The notes under the pieces were generated by a model that saw only the letters and a program-made list of their open reading frames with translations, was not told the origin of the DNA and searched no databases. Position numbers and translations under genes: made by a program. From Albimonas pacifica (GTDB lineage: Bacteria > Pseudomonadota > Alphaproteobacteria > Rhodobacterales > Rhodobacteraceae): a DNA stretch of 64,000 nt. How positions within the stretch are numbered: the stretch's first letter is position 1; each line of letters starts with the position of its first letter. Below are positions 16,987 to 24,698 of the stretch, one piece after another. The stretch is from positions 1-64,000 of the forward strand of contig NZ_FOQH01000001.1 of NCBI RefSeq assembly GCF_900113695.1, in the 5' to 3' direction.

Positions 16987-19164
16987 TCACGAGGACCGGG
17001 AGGGGAGGATCCGCCCCCGGCCGCCGCGCTCGTCGGGGGGCGTGGATCGCGCGTCCGGCGATCCGGGAAGCGGCGGGGAGAGGGGCGGGGCCTGGGCGAT
17101 CTCGGCCTCTCCCTGCTCGGCCAGGCTGCGCAGCAGGGCGGCGGGATCGGCGTCGGCGCAGGTCCAGGCGTCGGCCAGGCGCCGCGCCGCCAGCGCCGAT
17201 GCGGCGCTGGTCCCGGCCAGCGCGACGCCGCCGGGGCTGCGGTTGCTCGCCGTCGGCGCGCCCGGCAGGGTCGGCGCGCGGTCGGCGGCCAGCATCGCGA
17301 CCGGCGTGCGGCGCTCGCGCTCCGGCGGCGGGCCGGGCGGATCCGGCCGCAGCGCGGCGGCGGCCGAGTAGGGCGAGGCGCGGCGGTCCGAGCCGCGGAA
17401 GGCCCCCACCACCAGGGGCGCCCGGCCGGTCGCGGCGCCGCTGAGCGTGCCGAACCGCCGGATCGCGCCCCCCTCGTCGCCCGGCATCTCCCGCCAGGCG
17501 CCCGCCGGCGTGAACCGCCGGTAGCTCGCGTCGCCCCCAAAGCGGCTGGGGCGGCCGCGCTGCGCCAGGCCGACGGTCTGGTCCTCGCGCTGGATCCAGG
17601 CCGCGATCTCCTGCCGCGGCTTCAGGCCGGCCGCCACCCGGATCCGCCAGACGCCGGCCGGCGCCGGGTCGCGGGGGGCGGCCGCCGCGCTCGCGTCCGT
17701 GGGCGCGAGCGCGAGCACGAAGCGGGCCTTCGCGTCGGAGAAGAACGGCCGGTCGAAGGTCAGCCGGGCGAGCACGCGGCCGTCGGCCGAGATCAGCTTG
17801 CGGGCGACGACGGACGGGCCGTCCCTGACGAGCTGCGGCCGCCAGGTCGTGGCCTGCCCGGCGTTCGGCGGCGCGATCTCGATCGCGGGCGCCTCGGCGT
17901 CGCCCGGCAGCCAGACCTCGACGAAGCTGGAGGTGCGGTCGGCGGGCGGGACATGCCAGTCCACCGCGAGCGCGACCGGCCCGGGCGCCTCGCCGCCGGC
18001 GGCGCGGGCATGGGCGCGGGACTGGAGCCCGTTGCCGGCGGGCAGGGTGAGCGCGATGGGCGCCGTCGCCGGCACGCCGTCGGGCAGGGCGGCGCCGGGG
18101 CCGGACGAGGGGTGGAAGACCTTGCGCCAGCGCTCGTCATAGGTGCGCAGCACCGCGTCGATGTGGCTTTCCATCATCCCCGATCCGTCGTGCGGGCCGC
18201 CGGAGATGCCGTAGCTGAGATTGACCAGCACCCTGACCCGAGGCTTGTTCTGCGCCGCGATCAGCGCCAGGGCCCGCAGCAGCGCATGATGCAGCGCGTA
18301 GCTCACGAACACCGTCAGCCCCGCGCCGGAATGGTCCCAGTTGCCGAAGGAGGGCAACCCCACCGTCATCAGCCAGGCCCGCTCCGCCCCGGTCGCCGCG
18401 TGCGGCGGACCCGCGGCGCCGAGACGGCCCGCCGCCAGCGCCGCCACGGCGGCGCCATGGGTGGTCCGCGCCAGGCCGACGGGCTGCTGATCGCGGGCGA
18501 CGTCGATCAGGCCGAGCCGCCGCATGGCCGTCTCCGGGTCCGGCGCGGCCCGCCGCGCGGCGTCGATCTCCGCCCCCGACAGGGCGCGGCCGAAGGGCGT
18601 CTGCTGGCCCGCGCGGGCCTGGCCCTCCTGCGCCCAGTGCCACAGCACCCGGGTCCGGCTTCCGTCGGGGGCGAGGAACGCCTCGTGCGCGGGGTTGGGC
18701 GCGTGATCGACGACGATCATGATCACGTCCGCGTCGTCGAGATCGACGTCGGCGACGTCGGCGAACCGCCTTGGCGCCGGGCCGGCCGGCGGCGCGTCCG
18801 GGGCGGCGGGCGGCGTCTGCGCCTCGTGCAGCGCGTCCCGACGCAGGGCGACCGGCACGGTGAACACCGCCGGATCGTCCGGCTTGAGGTCGTCGATCGG
18901 CGGCGGGCCGACCGAAAGACGGAGCGCGCGTTCGATGAACCCCATGCGGATGTAGTCGAACGGGATCTCGGTCTCGTCGTCGCTCCGGCCGCTCGGCTGC
19001 GTCCGGATCGTCGCCCAGAAATTGGGCTCCCGCGCCTCCTGCCGGATCCGCGTCAGGTCGCGCTTGAAGTCGAGCAGGAAGTCGGCCCCGTCGTTGCTGG
19101 CCCAGTCGCCATAGGGGTCGAGGCTGTTCACGCCCGCATCCTGCCATCGGGGGGCGGGCGTCAT
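16987..19164 (-). CDS. Subtilisin-like (S8) serine protease with a large insertion
   Basis: Protein of 725 residues with an S8 triad: Asp153 in IMIVVDHAPN, His236 in ARTTHGAAVAALAAG and Ser653 in LAGTSAASALAARRL. NLSYGISGG and the oxyanion Asn in LPAGNGLQ are also visible. The 417 residues between His and Ser are far more than the usual 150-170. A beta-rich domain (WHVPPADRTSSFVEVWLPGD to GVWRIRVAAGLKP) is inserted between the oxyanion Asn and the Ser block. No signal peptide is evident, so it may act in the cytoplasm or leave by another route. The start at 19164 overlaps the stop of the PAP2-fold gene (ATGA). Substrate unknown. Confidence 0.85.
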   Translation of the reverse strand: MTPAPRWQDAGVNSLDPYGDWASNDGADFLLDFKRDLTRIRQEAREPNFWATIRTQPSGRSDDETEIPFDYIRMGFIERALRLSVGPPPIDDLKPDDPAVFTVPVALRRDALHEAQTPPAAPDAPPAGPAPRRFADVADVDLDDADVIMIVVDHAPNPAHEAFLAPDGSRTRVLWHWAQEGQARAGQQTPFGRALSGAEIDAARRAAPDPETAMRRLGLIDVARDQQPVGLARTTHGAAVAALAAGRLGAAGPPHAATGAERAWLMTVGLPSFGNWDHSGAGLTVFVSYALHHALLRALALIAAQNKPRVRVLVNLSYGISGGPHDGSGMMESHIDAVLRTYDERWRKVFHPSSGPGAALPDGVPATAPIALTLPAGNGLQSRAHARAAGGEAPGPVALAVDWHVPPADRTSSFVEVWLPGDAEAPAIEIAPPNAGQATTWRPQLVRDGPSVVARKLISADGRVLARLTFDRPFFSDAKARFVLALAPTDASAAAAPRDPAPAGVWRIRVAAGLKPRQEIAAWIQREDQTVGLAQRGRPSRFGGDASYRRFTPAGAWREMPGDEGGAIRRFGTLSGAATGRAPLVVGAFRGSDRRASPYSAAAALRPDPPGPPPERERRTPVAMLAADRAPTLPGAPTASNRSPGGVALAGTSAASALAARRLADAWTCADADPAALLRSLAEQGEAEIAQAPPLSPPLPGSPDARSTPPDERGGRGRILPSRSS

Positions 19165-20417
19165 GGCCGGCCCTCCATCCGGGCCGCGAGCTCCTCGACC
19201 GCCTTGTCCCACAGCCACCGCAGCGGCTTCGACACGCCCACGCCGCGCGCCTCGACCGCCTCGCAGCTCAGTTCGCTGGGGCTCTGGGGGTCGTCGCGCG
19301 GCGTCTCCCGCAGCCCCGGCGCGGCGTCGGGCGGGGTGATCTCGTGGGGATCGAAGTCGTCGGCGGCGTTGCGCAGGCGGGCGCCGTCGAAGGTCCAGAA
19401 CCGGGCCTCGGCCGCCTCCCACCCGGCGCGCCGGGCCAGATGCGCGGCGAGGCAGCGGCCCAGCACCGCCCCCGCGAAGCCGTCGACGGGGAAATGCACG
19501 CCCGCCACCACCCGGTTGGCCGAGATCCGCGCCGCCTGCCGGTCCAGCGCCGCGTTCACCGCCTGCGCCGTCTCCGCCGCCGGGGCGCAGCGCGGGGCGT
19601 GCGCCCGGGCCGCGGCGAGCAGCATCTTCAGCAGGTCGGCCACCGCGAAAGCCTCCGCCGCATGGGCGGCCGGGAAGGCGCCGTGACCCGGCGTCGGGAT
19701 CATCGGCATGATCTGGTGCGAGAGCTCGTCCGGCCGGCGACAGGCCAGCGCGTGCTTCACGCGCATCGACACGGTCGCCGCCAGCCCCTGCATCGCCGCG
19801 ATCAGCTCGAGCGCACAGGCGTCGCGGGCGGGGTGCAGCGAGACGATCGTCCCGAAATAGGGCGTCGGAAAGCCGAGCTGGGAGACGATCTCGGCCTGCC
19901 GGTCGACCCGCAGGTCGGCATAGGCGCGCACCAGCTTCATCTGCTCGGCGAAGGCCGCGTCGCCGGGCGCGTCGATGCGCACCAGCGGGGCCTTCACCAG
20001 CATCGCGGGCAGGCCGTCGCGCTTCGGACGCTCCTCCAGCTCCGAGATCTCGATGCCGTGGGCCCCGTCCTCCTGCACGTCGAAGGCGAGCCTGGGGAGG
20101 ATCTCGGTCGAGAGGATGAAGCCGCGCACCCAGGGCGCCCAGAGCGCCAGGTTCGCGGGATCGTCGAGCGCCCGGCCCGGGCGCGGCGCGACCGGCGCCC
20201 ACGGGACCGCGATGCCGTCCGCGGCCGAGAGCATCCCGGCCGACAGGGCCGGGTCGTAGGGCGCGGGCGCGCCGCGCGCGACGAGGCCGGCGTCGAGCCC
20301 GATGGCGAGACCGCCGTAGCCCCCGTATCCGCCATAGCCGCCATAGCCGCCATAGCCCCCGTATCCGCCATATCCTCCGTAGCCGCCGTAGCCGCCGTAT
20401 CCCCCCTGCGTCGCCAT
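19161..20417 (-). CDS. PAP2/vanadium haloperoxidase-fold protein with GGY repeats
   Basis: Protein of 418 residues. After MATQ come ten GGY repeats. The body carries the three PAP2-superfamily motifs: KHALACRRP (KX6RP), PTPGHGAFPAAHA (the PSGH block) and NRVVAGVHFPVD (RX5HX3D), so the phosphate/vanadate site looks complete. Spacing and length resemble bacterial vanadium-haloperoxidase-like proteins more than short lipid phosphatases; either activity is possible. No signal peptide or membrane helix is obvious. The ATG at 20417 follows AGGAG; an ATG nine bases upstream is less likely. It sits 16 bases after the BTAD regulator and overlaps the subtilase start. Confidence 0.8.
   Translation of the reverse strand: MATQGGYGGYGGYGGYGGYGGYGGYGGYGGYGGYGGLAIGLDAGLVARGAPAPYDPALSAGMLSAADGIAVPWAPVAPRPGRALDDPANLALWAPWVRGFILSTEILPRLAFDVQEDGAHGIEISELEERPKRDGLPAMLVKAPLVRIDAPGDAAFAEQMKLVRAYADLRVDRQAEIVSQLGFPTPYFGTIVSLHPARDACALELIAAMQGLAATVSMRVKHALACRRPDELSHQIMPMIPTPGHGAFPAAHAAEAFAVADLLKMLLAAARAHAPRCAPAAETAQAVNAALDRQAARISANRVVAGVHFPVDGFAGAVLGRCLAAHLARRAGWEAAEARFWTFDGARLRNAADDFDPHEITPPDAAPGLRETPRDDPQSPSELSCEAVEARGVGVSKPLRWLWDKAVEELAARMEGRP
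20316..20405 (-). repeat. Ten 9-bp tandem repeats encoding (GGY)10
   Basis: Ten in-frame copies of a 9-base unit (Gly-Gly-Tyr, with synonymous changes in the Gly and Tyr codons). Unit length is a multiple of three, so slippage would change repeat number without breaking the frame. The codon variation between copies suggests the tract is not a very recent expansion. Confidence 0.95.
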
Positions 20418-20433
20418 GGACCTCACTCCTTCC

Positions 20434-22071
20434 TCAAGCGCTTTGGGGGACGCCCGCCGCGGCGAGCGCCCGTGCGAATTCCTGTCCCGACGCGCTCTCC
20501 GCCGCGGGGTGGCGGGCGAGGTAGCGGTCGATGGTCAATCCCGGCTCGAGCTCCATCAGCGCCCGCGCGGCGCTTCGCGCCTCGTCGCCGCGGTCGAGCA
20601 TCTGCAGCGCGATGATCTCGACCCGCCGCGTCGAGGGGTGGTTCCGGTTCGCCTTCAGCGAGGTCTGGGCGAGGTCGAGCGCCTCCTGGAAGCGCCGCCC
20701 GCACAGGTAGGCCGTCGCCCCGAGCGAGTCGTAGTGGTAGCGCTCGGGGTCCAGCGGCGAGAGGCTGCGCGCCCGCTCGGTGAGCTCGATGGCCTCCGCC
20801 GGCCGGTCCTGGAACGCCCGCACGGCGCCCAGCAGCAAGGTCGAGAAGGCGTCGCTCGGCACGATCGCGCGGGCGGCGGAGAAATGCGTCTCCGCCGCGG
20901 TGAAGTCCCGCATCAGGTGGCTGTGCACGAAGCCCGTCACCGCATGCGCCAGCGTCGCGTCCGGATCGGCGTCGAGCGCGCGCGCCGCGTGGCGCAGGGC
21001 CGCGTCCTGATCCTGCCGCGGCGCCTCGGACAGGCTGCGCTGGACCCGCATCACGTGCCACTTGCCCAGCCAGGCGTGCGTCGCCGCCTGCCGGGGATCG
21101 CGCCCCAGCGCGTGGCTCAGCAGGCGCCCGGCCTCCAGGAACTCGCCCGGGGCGGAGCGGTGCATCAGCCGGATCGCCGCCACGGTCAGCTCGCGGCCGC
21201 TGAGCTGCTCCAGCGGCAGGGCGCGCGCCTGCTCCACCGCGCGTCCGGCCAGGGTGGCGAAGACCGCCTGCGCGATGCCGGCGGAAATCGAATCCGGCCG
21301 CTCGAACGGCTCGTCGGCCGCGCAGAGGAACCGGCGGCTCCACACGAACCGGCCGGCGGCGATGTCATGCAGGTCGATCTCGCAGTCGATCCGGGGGCTG
21401 GTCTGGAGCACACGCCCGCAGACCACGAAGGCGGCGCCGAGGCTGCTCGCCAGCGGCAGGCCGGAGCCCTGGCGCACGAACTCCCGCGCCGAGAGATGGG
21501 AGACGACGTCCAGCACCCCCGTGCGCCCCAGCCGCCGGGCGACGTCCTCGGAGACCAGGTCGCCCAGCGGCGAGGGCGCGGCGGCGTATCCGGCCGACAG
21601 CAGCGGCAGGACCACGACCTCGGCGCTCCATGGGCGCGCCGGGGGCGGGACAGGGCGCCGCCGCCGGCCCTGCCGGGCCTGGCGCAGCCAGTCCTCGAAA
21701 CCGTCCGCGTCGGGCAGGTCGATGCCCGCCAGCAGCTCGCCGTCGCCGGGATCGTCGACGACGCGGACGCGCTCGAGGTCGAGGGAGACGTCGCTGCGCG
21801 AGGCCGAGAGCACGCCGGCCGCCGGCCCGAGGGCGCGGCGCAGGTCGGAGATCGCGGTGCGCAGGCTCGACTGCGCCTGCGGCGCGTCCGAGCGGCTCCA
21901 CAGCGCCGCCTGCAGCCAGGCCCGGGCGCGGGCGCCGTCAGGCGCGAGCGCCAGCACGGCCAGCAGCGCCTTTTGTTTCGACCCCAGCGAAAGTCGCTCG
22001 CCCGTCGAAAGTCGTGCGCTGAATCCGCCGTGCAACGACAACTCGATGAGGGCCCGGGGGGAGGTGTTCAA
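20434..22071 (-). CDS. BTAD/SARP-like regulator with TPR region
   Basis: Cytoplasmic regulator of 545 residues. An N-terminal OmpR-type winged-helix domain (LHGGFSARLSTGERLSLGSKQ, KALLAVLALAPDG, SSLRTAISDLRRALG) resembles SARP/BTAD activators. The middle (VVVLPLLSAG, SEDVARRLGRTGVLDVVSHLSA, CEIDLHDIAAGRFVWSRRF) is the TolB-N-like segment common in alphaproteobacterial regulators of this type. The C-terminal half is TPR-like (HAARALDADPDATLAHAVTG; ARAIVPSDAFSTLLLGAVRA). It is the first gene of the minus-strand protease locus and probably controls it. The signal sensed is unknown. Confidence 0.8.
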   Translation of the reverse strand: MNTSPRALIELSLHGGFSARLSTGERLSLGSKQKALLAVLALAPDGARARAWLQAALWSRSDAPQAQSSLRTAISDLRRALGPAAGVLSASRSDVSLDLERVRVVDDPGDGELLAGIDLPDADGFEDWLRQARQGRRRRPVPPPARPWSAEVVVLPLLSAGYAAAPSPLGDLVSEDVARRLGRTGVLDVVSHLSAREFVRQGSGLPLASSLGAAFVVCGRVLQTSPRIDCEIDLHDIAAGRFVWSRRFLCAADEPFERPDSISAGIAQAVFATLAGRAVEQARALPLEQLSGRELTVAAIRLMHRSAPGEFLEAGRLLSHALGRDPRQAATHAWLGKWHVMRVQRSLSEAPRQDQDAALRHAARALDADPDATLAHAVTGFVHSHLMRDFTAAETHFSAARAIVPSDAFSTLLLGAVRAFQDRPAEAIELTERARSLSPLDPERYHYDSLGATAYLCGRRFQEALDLAQTSLKANRNHPSTRRVEIIALQMLDRGDEARSAARALMELEPGLTIDRYLARHPAAESASGQEFARALAAAGVPQSA

Positions 22072-22123
22072 TGGATAAGCGCCGGCGGTTGCCGTCCTGG
22101 AATGGCGATGGGTTCATGAACAC

Positions 22124-22154
22124 ATTTTGCTTTCCGTTGCGTCCGGTCTGTCAA
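22124..22154 (-). promoter_or_regulatory. Candidate promoter of the BTAD regulator/protease operon
   Basis: On the minus strand a perfect TTGACA (22154-22149) is followed after 19 bases by CAAAAT (22129-22124), four of six matches to the -10 consensus. The distance to the ATG at 22071 is about 50 bases. The spacing is long, so the -10 assignment is tentative. Confidence 0.4.
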
Positions 22155-22240
22155 GGGATTTGTCGGGACGACGATCCGCCCCCCGATCACTGCGCCGCGC
22201 GCCCCTCCCGGCGCCGGCGCAGGGGCGGTCCGGGGGCGAG

Positions 22241-22262
22241 CGGTCCGCCTGCCTGCGGACCG
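22241..22262 (-). terminator. Hairpin after the GNAT gene
   Basis: CGGTCCGC and GCGGACCG form a perfect 8-bp stem with loop CTGCCT, 11 bases beyond the stop at 22274. No U-run follows. Confidence 0.5.
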
Positions 22263-22273
22263 ACGCCGCGGGC

Positions 22274-23176
22274 TCAGGCCCGGGCCGGCACCTCGCGCGT
22301 GCACATCTGCAGCGCACGCAGCGGCGCGGCGCCGGAGCGGGCCTGGAGCTTCAGCGAGGCCGCGTTCTCCGGGCGCACCAGGGAGAAGGCGAAGGCGGCG
22401 CCGCGTTCGGCCATCCCGCGCAGGCCGGCGCGGGTCATGTGGTCGGCGAGCCCGGTCCCCCAGTGGCTGCGCGCGATCGCCATCATGCTGTAGAAGCCGG
22501 AGGCGGGCAGGGTCTCGGCCACGCCGACCACGCGGCCGGTCGCGCCCTCGCGCGCCAGCAGCCACAGGCTCTCGGGCCGGGCCATCTGCTCGGCGAGCGC
22601 GGGGCCGTCCAGCTCCGGCCAGACCCGCTCGCGCCTCAGCATCCGCCAGGCGATGGCGGCGGCCTCGGCCTCGGCCTCGGGGTCGCCGCCGGCATGAGGC
22701 GCGACGCTCACCCCCTCGGGCGGCGCCGAGGCGGGCTGGTCGAGGGGCAGCGACACCACCAGCAGGCGCTGGTAGGGCGCGAAGCCCGCGGGGCAGAGGG
22801 GTGCGGCTGCCGGGTCCTCGGGCGCGTCGACGGTGGCGGCGAGCAGGCCGACCCCGAGAGGCCGGGCGATCGCCTCGATCCCGCGGTTCAGCGCCGCGTC
22901 GAGCGCCGGCGCCGCCCCCGGCGGGCGCGCGAAGACGCACATCCGCCCGTCGAGGCGGATCATCGCCCGGTCCTCCAGCGCGCCCAGCCCGGCCACGGGG
23001 GCGCCGGGGGCCGCGCGGTCGCGCACCAGCGCCAGGGTTTCGGGCCCCTCGTCCAGGCGCTTGCGCCACCAGGCCTCCGCCGCGGTCGTCTCGGCGAAGA
23101 GCCCGGCGAGGAAGGCATGCGCCTCGGCCGCGTCCTCGGGGCGGACCGGGGCTGCGTGCAGGTCGGGGTCGGTCAT
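22274..23176 (-). CDS. GNAT-family acetyltransferase
   Basis: Protein of 300 residues. The C-terminal half has the GNAT fold (SLWLLAREGATGRVVGVAETLP, FYSMMAIARSHWGTGLADHMTR with a V/IA.SHWGTGL acetyl-CoA-binding-like loop, ENAASLKLQARSG). The N-terminal half is a second, less conserved acyltransferase-like region. It is downstream of the Cys-rich precursor gene on the same strand, so it could acetylate the peptide product (self-protection or tailoring), or be unrelated. A strong hairpin separates the two genes. Confidence 0.7.
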   Translation of the reverse strand: MTDPDLHAAPVRPEDAAEAHAFLAGLFAETTAAEAWWRKRLDEGPETLALVRDRAAPGAPVAGLGALEDRAMIRLDGRMCVFARPPGAAPALDAALNRGIEAIARPLGVGLLAATVDAPEDPAAAPLCPAGFAPYQRLLVVSLPLDQPASAPPEGVSVAPHAGGDPEAEAEAAAIAWRMLRRERVWPELDGPALAEQMARPESLWLLAREGATGRVVGVAETLPASGFYSMMAIARSHWGTGLADHMTRAGLRGMAERGAAFAFSLVRPENAASLKLQARSGAAPLRALQMCTREVPARA

Positions 23177-23203
23177 CCAGGTCTCGCGCAGGGCCGGACA
23201 GGG

Positions 23204-23232
23204 CGAACCCGGCTTCGGGGAAGCCGGGTTCG
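23204..23232 (-). terminator. 13-bp perfect hairpin between precursor and GNAT genes
   Basis: CGAACCCGGCTTC and GAAGCCGGGTTCG flank a GGG loop. It lies 66 bases beyond the precursor stop and 28 before the GNAT start. It can act as a partial terminator or 3' stabiliser, giving more precursor mRNA than GNAT mRNA. Confidence 0.6.
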
Positions 23233-23297
23233 GGTCGCGTGCAGGCGACGCGGATCGCCGCCCGCCCCCTCCGGCCGGAGGAGACGGGCGCGGGGCC

Positions 23298-23759
23298 TCA
23301 GCCCGCGGCGAAGGACGCGTGGTCCTCGGACGCCGCCGGGGACGCCTGGCAGCAGAACAGGCACACGCAGGGCGCGGCGGCGGCGGGTGCGTCCAGGACC
23401 TCGGCCGCCGGCGCCTCCTCCGGGCCCCTGCACATGAAGCAGCAGGGGGCGCAGGGCGCGGAGGCGGAGAGCGGCGCGTCGAGGACCTCGGCCGCCGGCG
23501 CCTCCTCCGGGCCCCTGCACATGAAGCAGCAGGGGGCGCAGGGCATGGCGGCGGAGAGCGGCGCGTCGAGCGTCTCGGCGGCCTGCGCCTCCTCCGGCCC
23601 CTTGCAGACGTAGCAGCAGGGCGTGCAGAGGAGGGCGGCGGCGAGGGGCGCGTCGAGCGTCTCGGCCGGCGCGGCGGCGGGGCCGGCCGCCGTCGGCCAC
23701 GGGGCCGGGCGCGCGTCGGGCGCGAGATCGAACGTGGCTGCGATCAGGTGATGGGTCAT
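23298..23759 (-). CDS. Multi-core Cys-rich RiPP (TOMM) precursor peptide
   Basis: Protein of 153 residues built from about four tandem modules. Each has a spacer AE(T/V)LDAPL-SAA, then a core with four cysteines, then GPEEAPA. The cores read CTPCCYVC, CAPCCFMC, CAPCCFMC and, degenerate at the end, CVCLFCC. The regular unit is 29 residues. A short leader (MTHHLIAATFDLAPDARPAP) precedes them. All 16 cysteines lie in the cores. The enzymes for Cys-to-thiazole conversion are encoded next door, so the simplest reading is a precursor giving several azole peptides, as in cyanobactins. GGAGG lies 8 bases before the ATG. A metal-binding repeat protein is the main alternative. Confidence 0.8.
   Translation of the reverse strand: MTHHLIAATFDLAPDARPAPWPTAAGPAAAPAETLDAPLAAALLCTPCCYVCKGPEEAQAAETLDAPLSAAMPCAPCCFMCRGPEEAPAAEVLDAPLSASAPCAPCCFMCRGPEEAPAAEVLDAPAAAAPCVCLFCCQASPAASEDHASFAAG
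23395..23544 (-). repeat. Direct repeat of 63 bp at 87-bp spacing within the precursor gene
   Basis: Bases 23395-23457 and 23482-23544 are identical, offset by exactly 87 bases (29 codons). They encode the two identical CAPCCFMC modules. Nucleotide identity, not only protein identity, points to recent module duplication or conversion. Confidence 0.9.
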
Positions 23760-23876
23760 CTTCGGGTCCTCCCCCCACGGGTCAAATGCCAGGAGCGCCG
23801 GGCTGTCGGCGCGCCGCGTCGCCGGGCGGAGCGGCGACGTCGTGTCGGCGGCGGCGGGCGCGGCCCGCCGGGCCGG

Positions 23877-24446
23877 TCAGCCGGCCTCGGTCTTGACGAC
23901 CTCGGCATCGTCCGCCTTCGACGTGTCGCGTCGGCGGACCGCGGATTTCACCGCGGATTTCCCCCGCTCCACCTCGGTGGCGAAGCGGCTGCTCAGGGCG
24001 GCGGGGTTCAGGGTCTCGATCGTGCCGCCGCGGGCGAAATGCCAGTCGAAGACCCGGCCCACGGCCCAGGTCACCGCGCCGTTCAGCGCCGGCAGCGTGG
24101 CGACCGCCAGCAGCGTGCCGATCCCGGGCACCGACTTGGCGGCCGAGATCGCCGGGTAGCCGAGCACGCCGCGGGGCAGGCCCACGGTGATCAGGGTGGA
24201 AATCACGGTCTTCACCGCCTGCTCGGAGAATTTCACGCCGCGCGCCTCGCACAGCTGGGCGACCATGCGCACCTGCACGGTCGTCGCGGCGGCGATGTCC
24301 ACCGCGGGGATCGGCACCAGGCCGGCGACCGCCGCATAGGCCACGTGGTTCCAGATGATGCGGTCGCAGGCAGCGTCGGCCTCGGGCGTCGGCGCGCGCG
24401 GCGGGCCCCCGTCGTCGCCGGACGTCGTCTCGATCTGAGCCGTCAT
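23877..24446 (-). CDS. DUF697 family membrane-associated protein
   Basis: Protein of 189 residues with the DUF697 pattern: IIWNHVAYAAVAGLVPIPAVD, then VQVRMVAQLCEARGVKFSEQAVKT, then two hydrophobic segments (VLGYPAISAAKSVPGIGTLLAVATLPALNG). The C-terminus is basic and Lys/Arg-rich. DUF697 domains occur in membrane GTPase-linked and stress proteins; their role is not known. The gene lies upstream of the precursor on the same strand (117 bases apart) and is divergent from the cyclodehydratase. It may help in immunity or localisation, which is inference only. Confidence 0.75.
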   Translation of the reverse strand: MTAQIETTSGDDGGPPRAPTPEADAACDRIIWNHVAYAAVAGLVPIPAVDIAAATTVQVRMVAQLCEARGVKFSEQAVKTVISTLITVGLPRGVLGYPAISAAKSVPGIGTLLAVATLPALNGAVTWAVGRVFDWHFARGGTIETLNPAALSSRFATEVERGKSAVKSAVRRRDTSKADDAEVVKTEAG

Positions 24447-24698
24447 GCCTTCCCCCCCGTCTGTCCCGGCGTCGCCCGGCGCCCGTCATGCGTGCATGGC
24501 GCGGCAGTCGATCCGCCGCAGAGCGTTTCACAAGGGCGACGCAACGTAAAGTTCTTTTCCATGAAAAGTCGTTCATGGTCAGGCGGTTCGGACTCGCGGT
24601 CGCAGCCATGTTTGCCTTGCCAGCGCCGCCCGCCCCCGGTTACGCAAGGGAAAAGGGGAGGGCGCGGCGGCGCCGGCGGACGGGAGGCGCGGCGGGCC
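24447..24698. promoter_or_regulatory. Divergent promoter region of the TOMM locus, with palindrome
   Basis: The region separates the DUF697/precursor/GNAT unit (minus) from the cyclodehydratase/dehydrogenase unit (plus). It includes an AT-richer core around 24530-24600. At 24559-24578 a palindrome CCATGAAAAGTCGTTCATGG has 7-bp perfect arms and a 6-base spacer, a plausible operator placed to control both directions. No clear -10/-35 pair can be assigned. Confidence 0.45.

Noticed and set aside
15271-19686. 1471-codon plus-strand open frame over the protease locus
   Set aside because: Antisense to the subtilase, lipoprotein and protease genes, which carry clear catalytic motifs; low-complexity Arg/Gly/Ala product.
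20316-20405. Tandem repeats as a possible CRISPR or replication iteron array
   Set aside because: The unit is 9 bp, contiguous and in frame with a protein (GGY repeats); no spacers.
23395-23640. 87-bp repeats as a possible CRISPR-like array
   Set aside because: They are codon-aligned modules of the precursor peptide without unique spacers.
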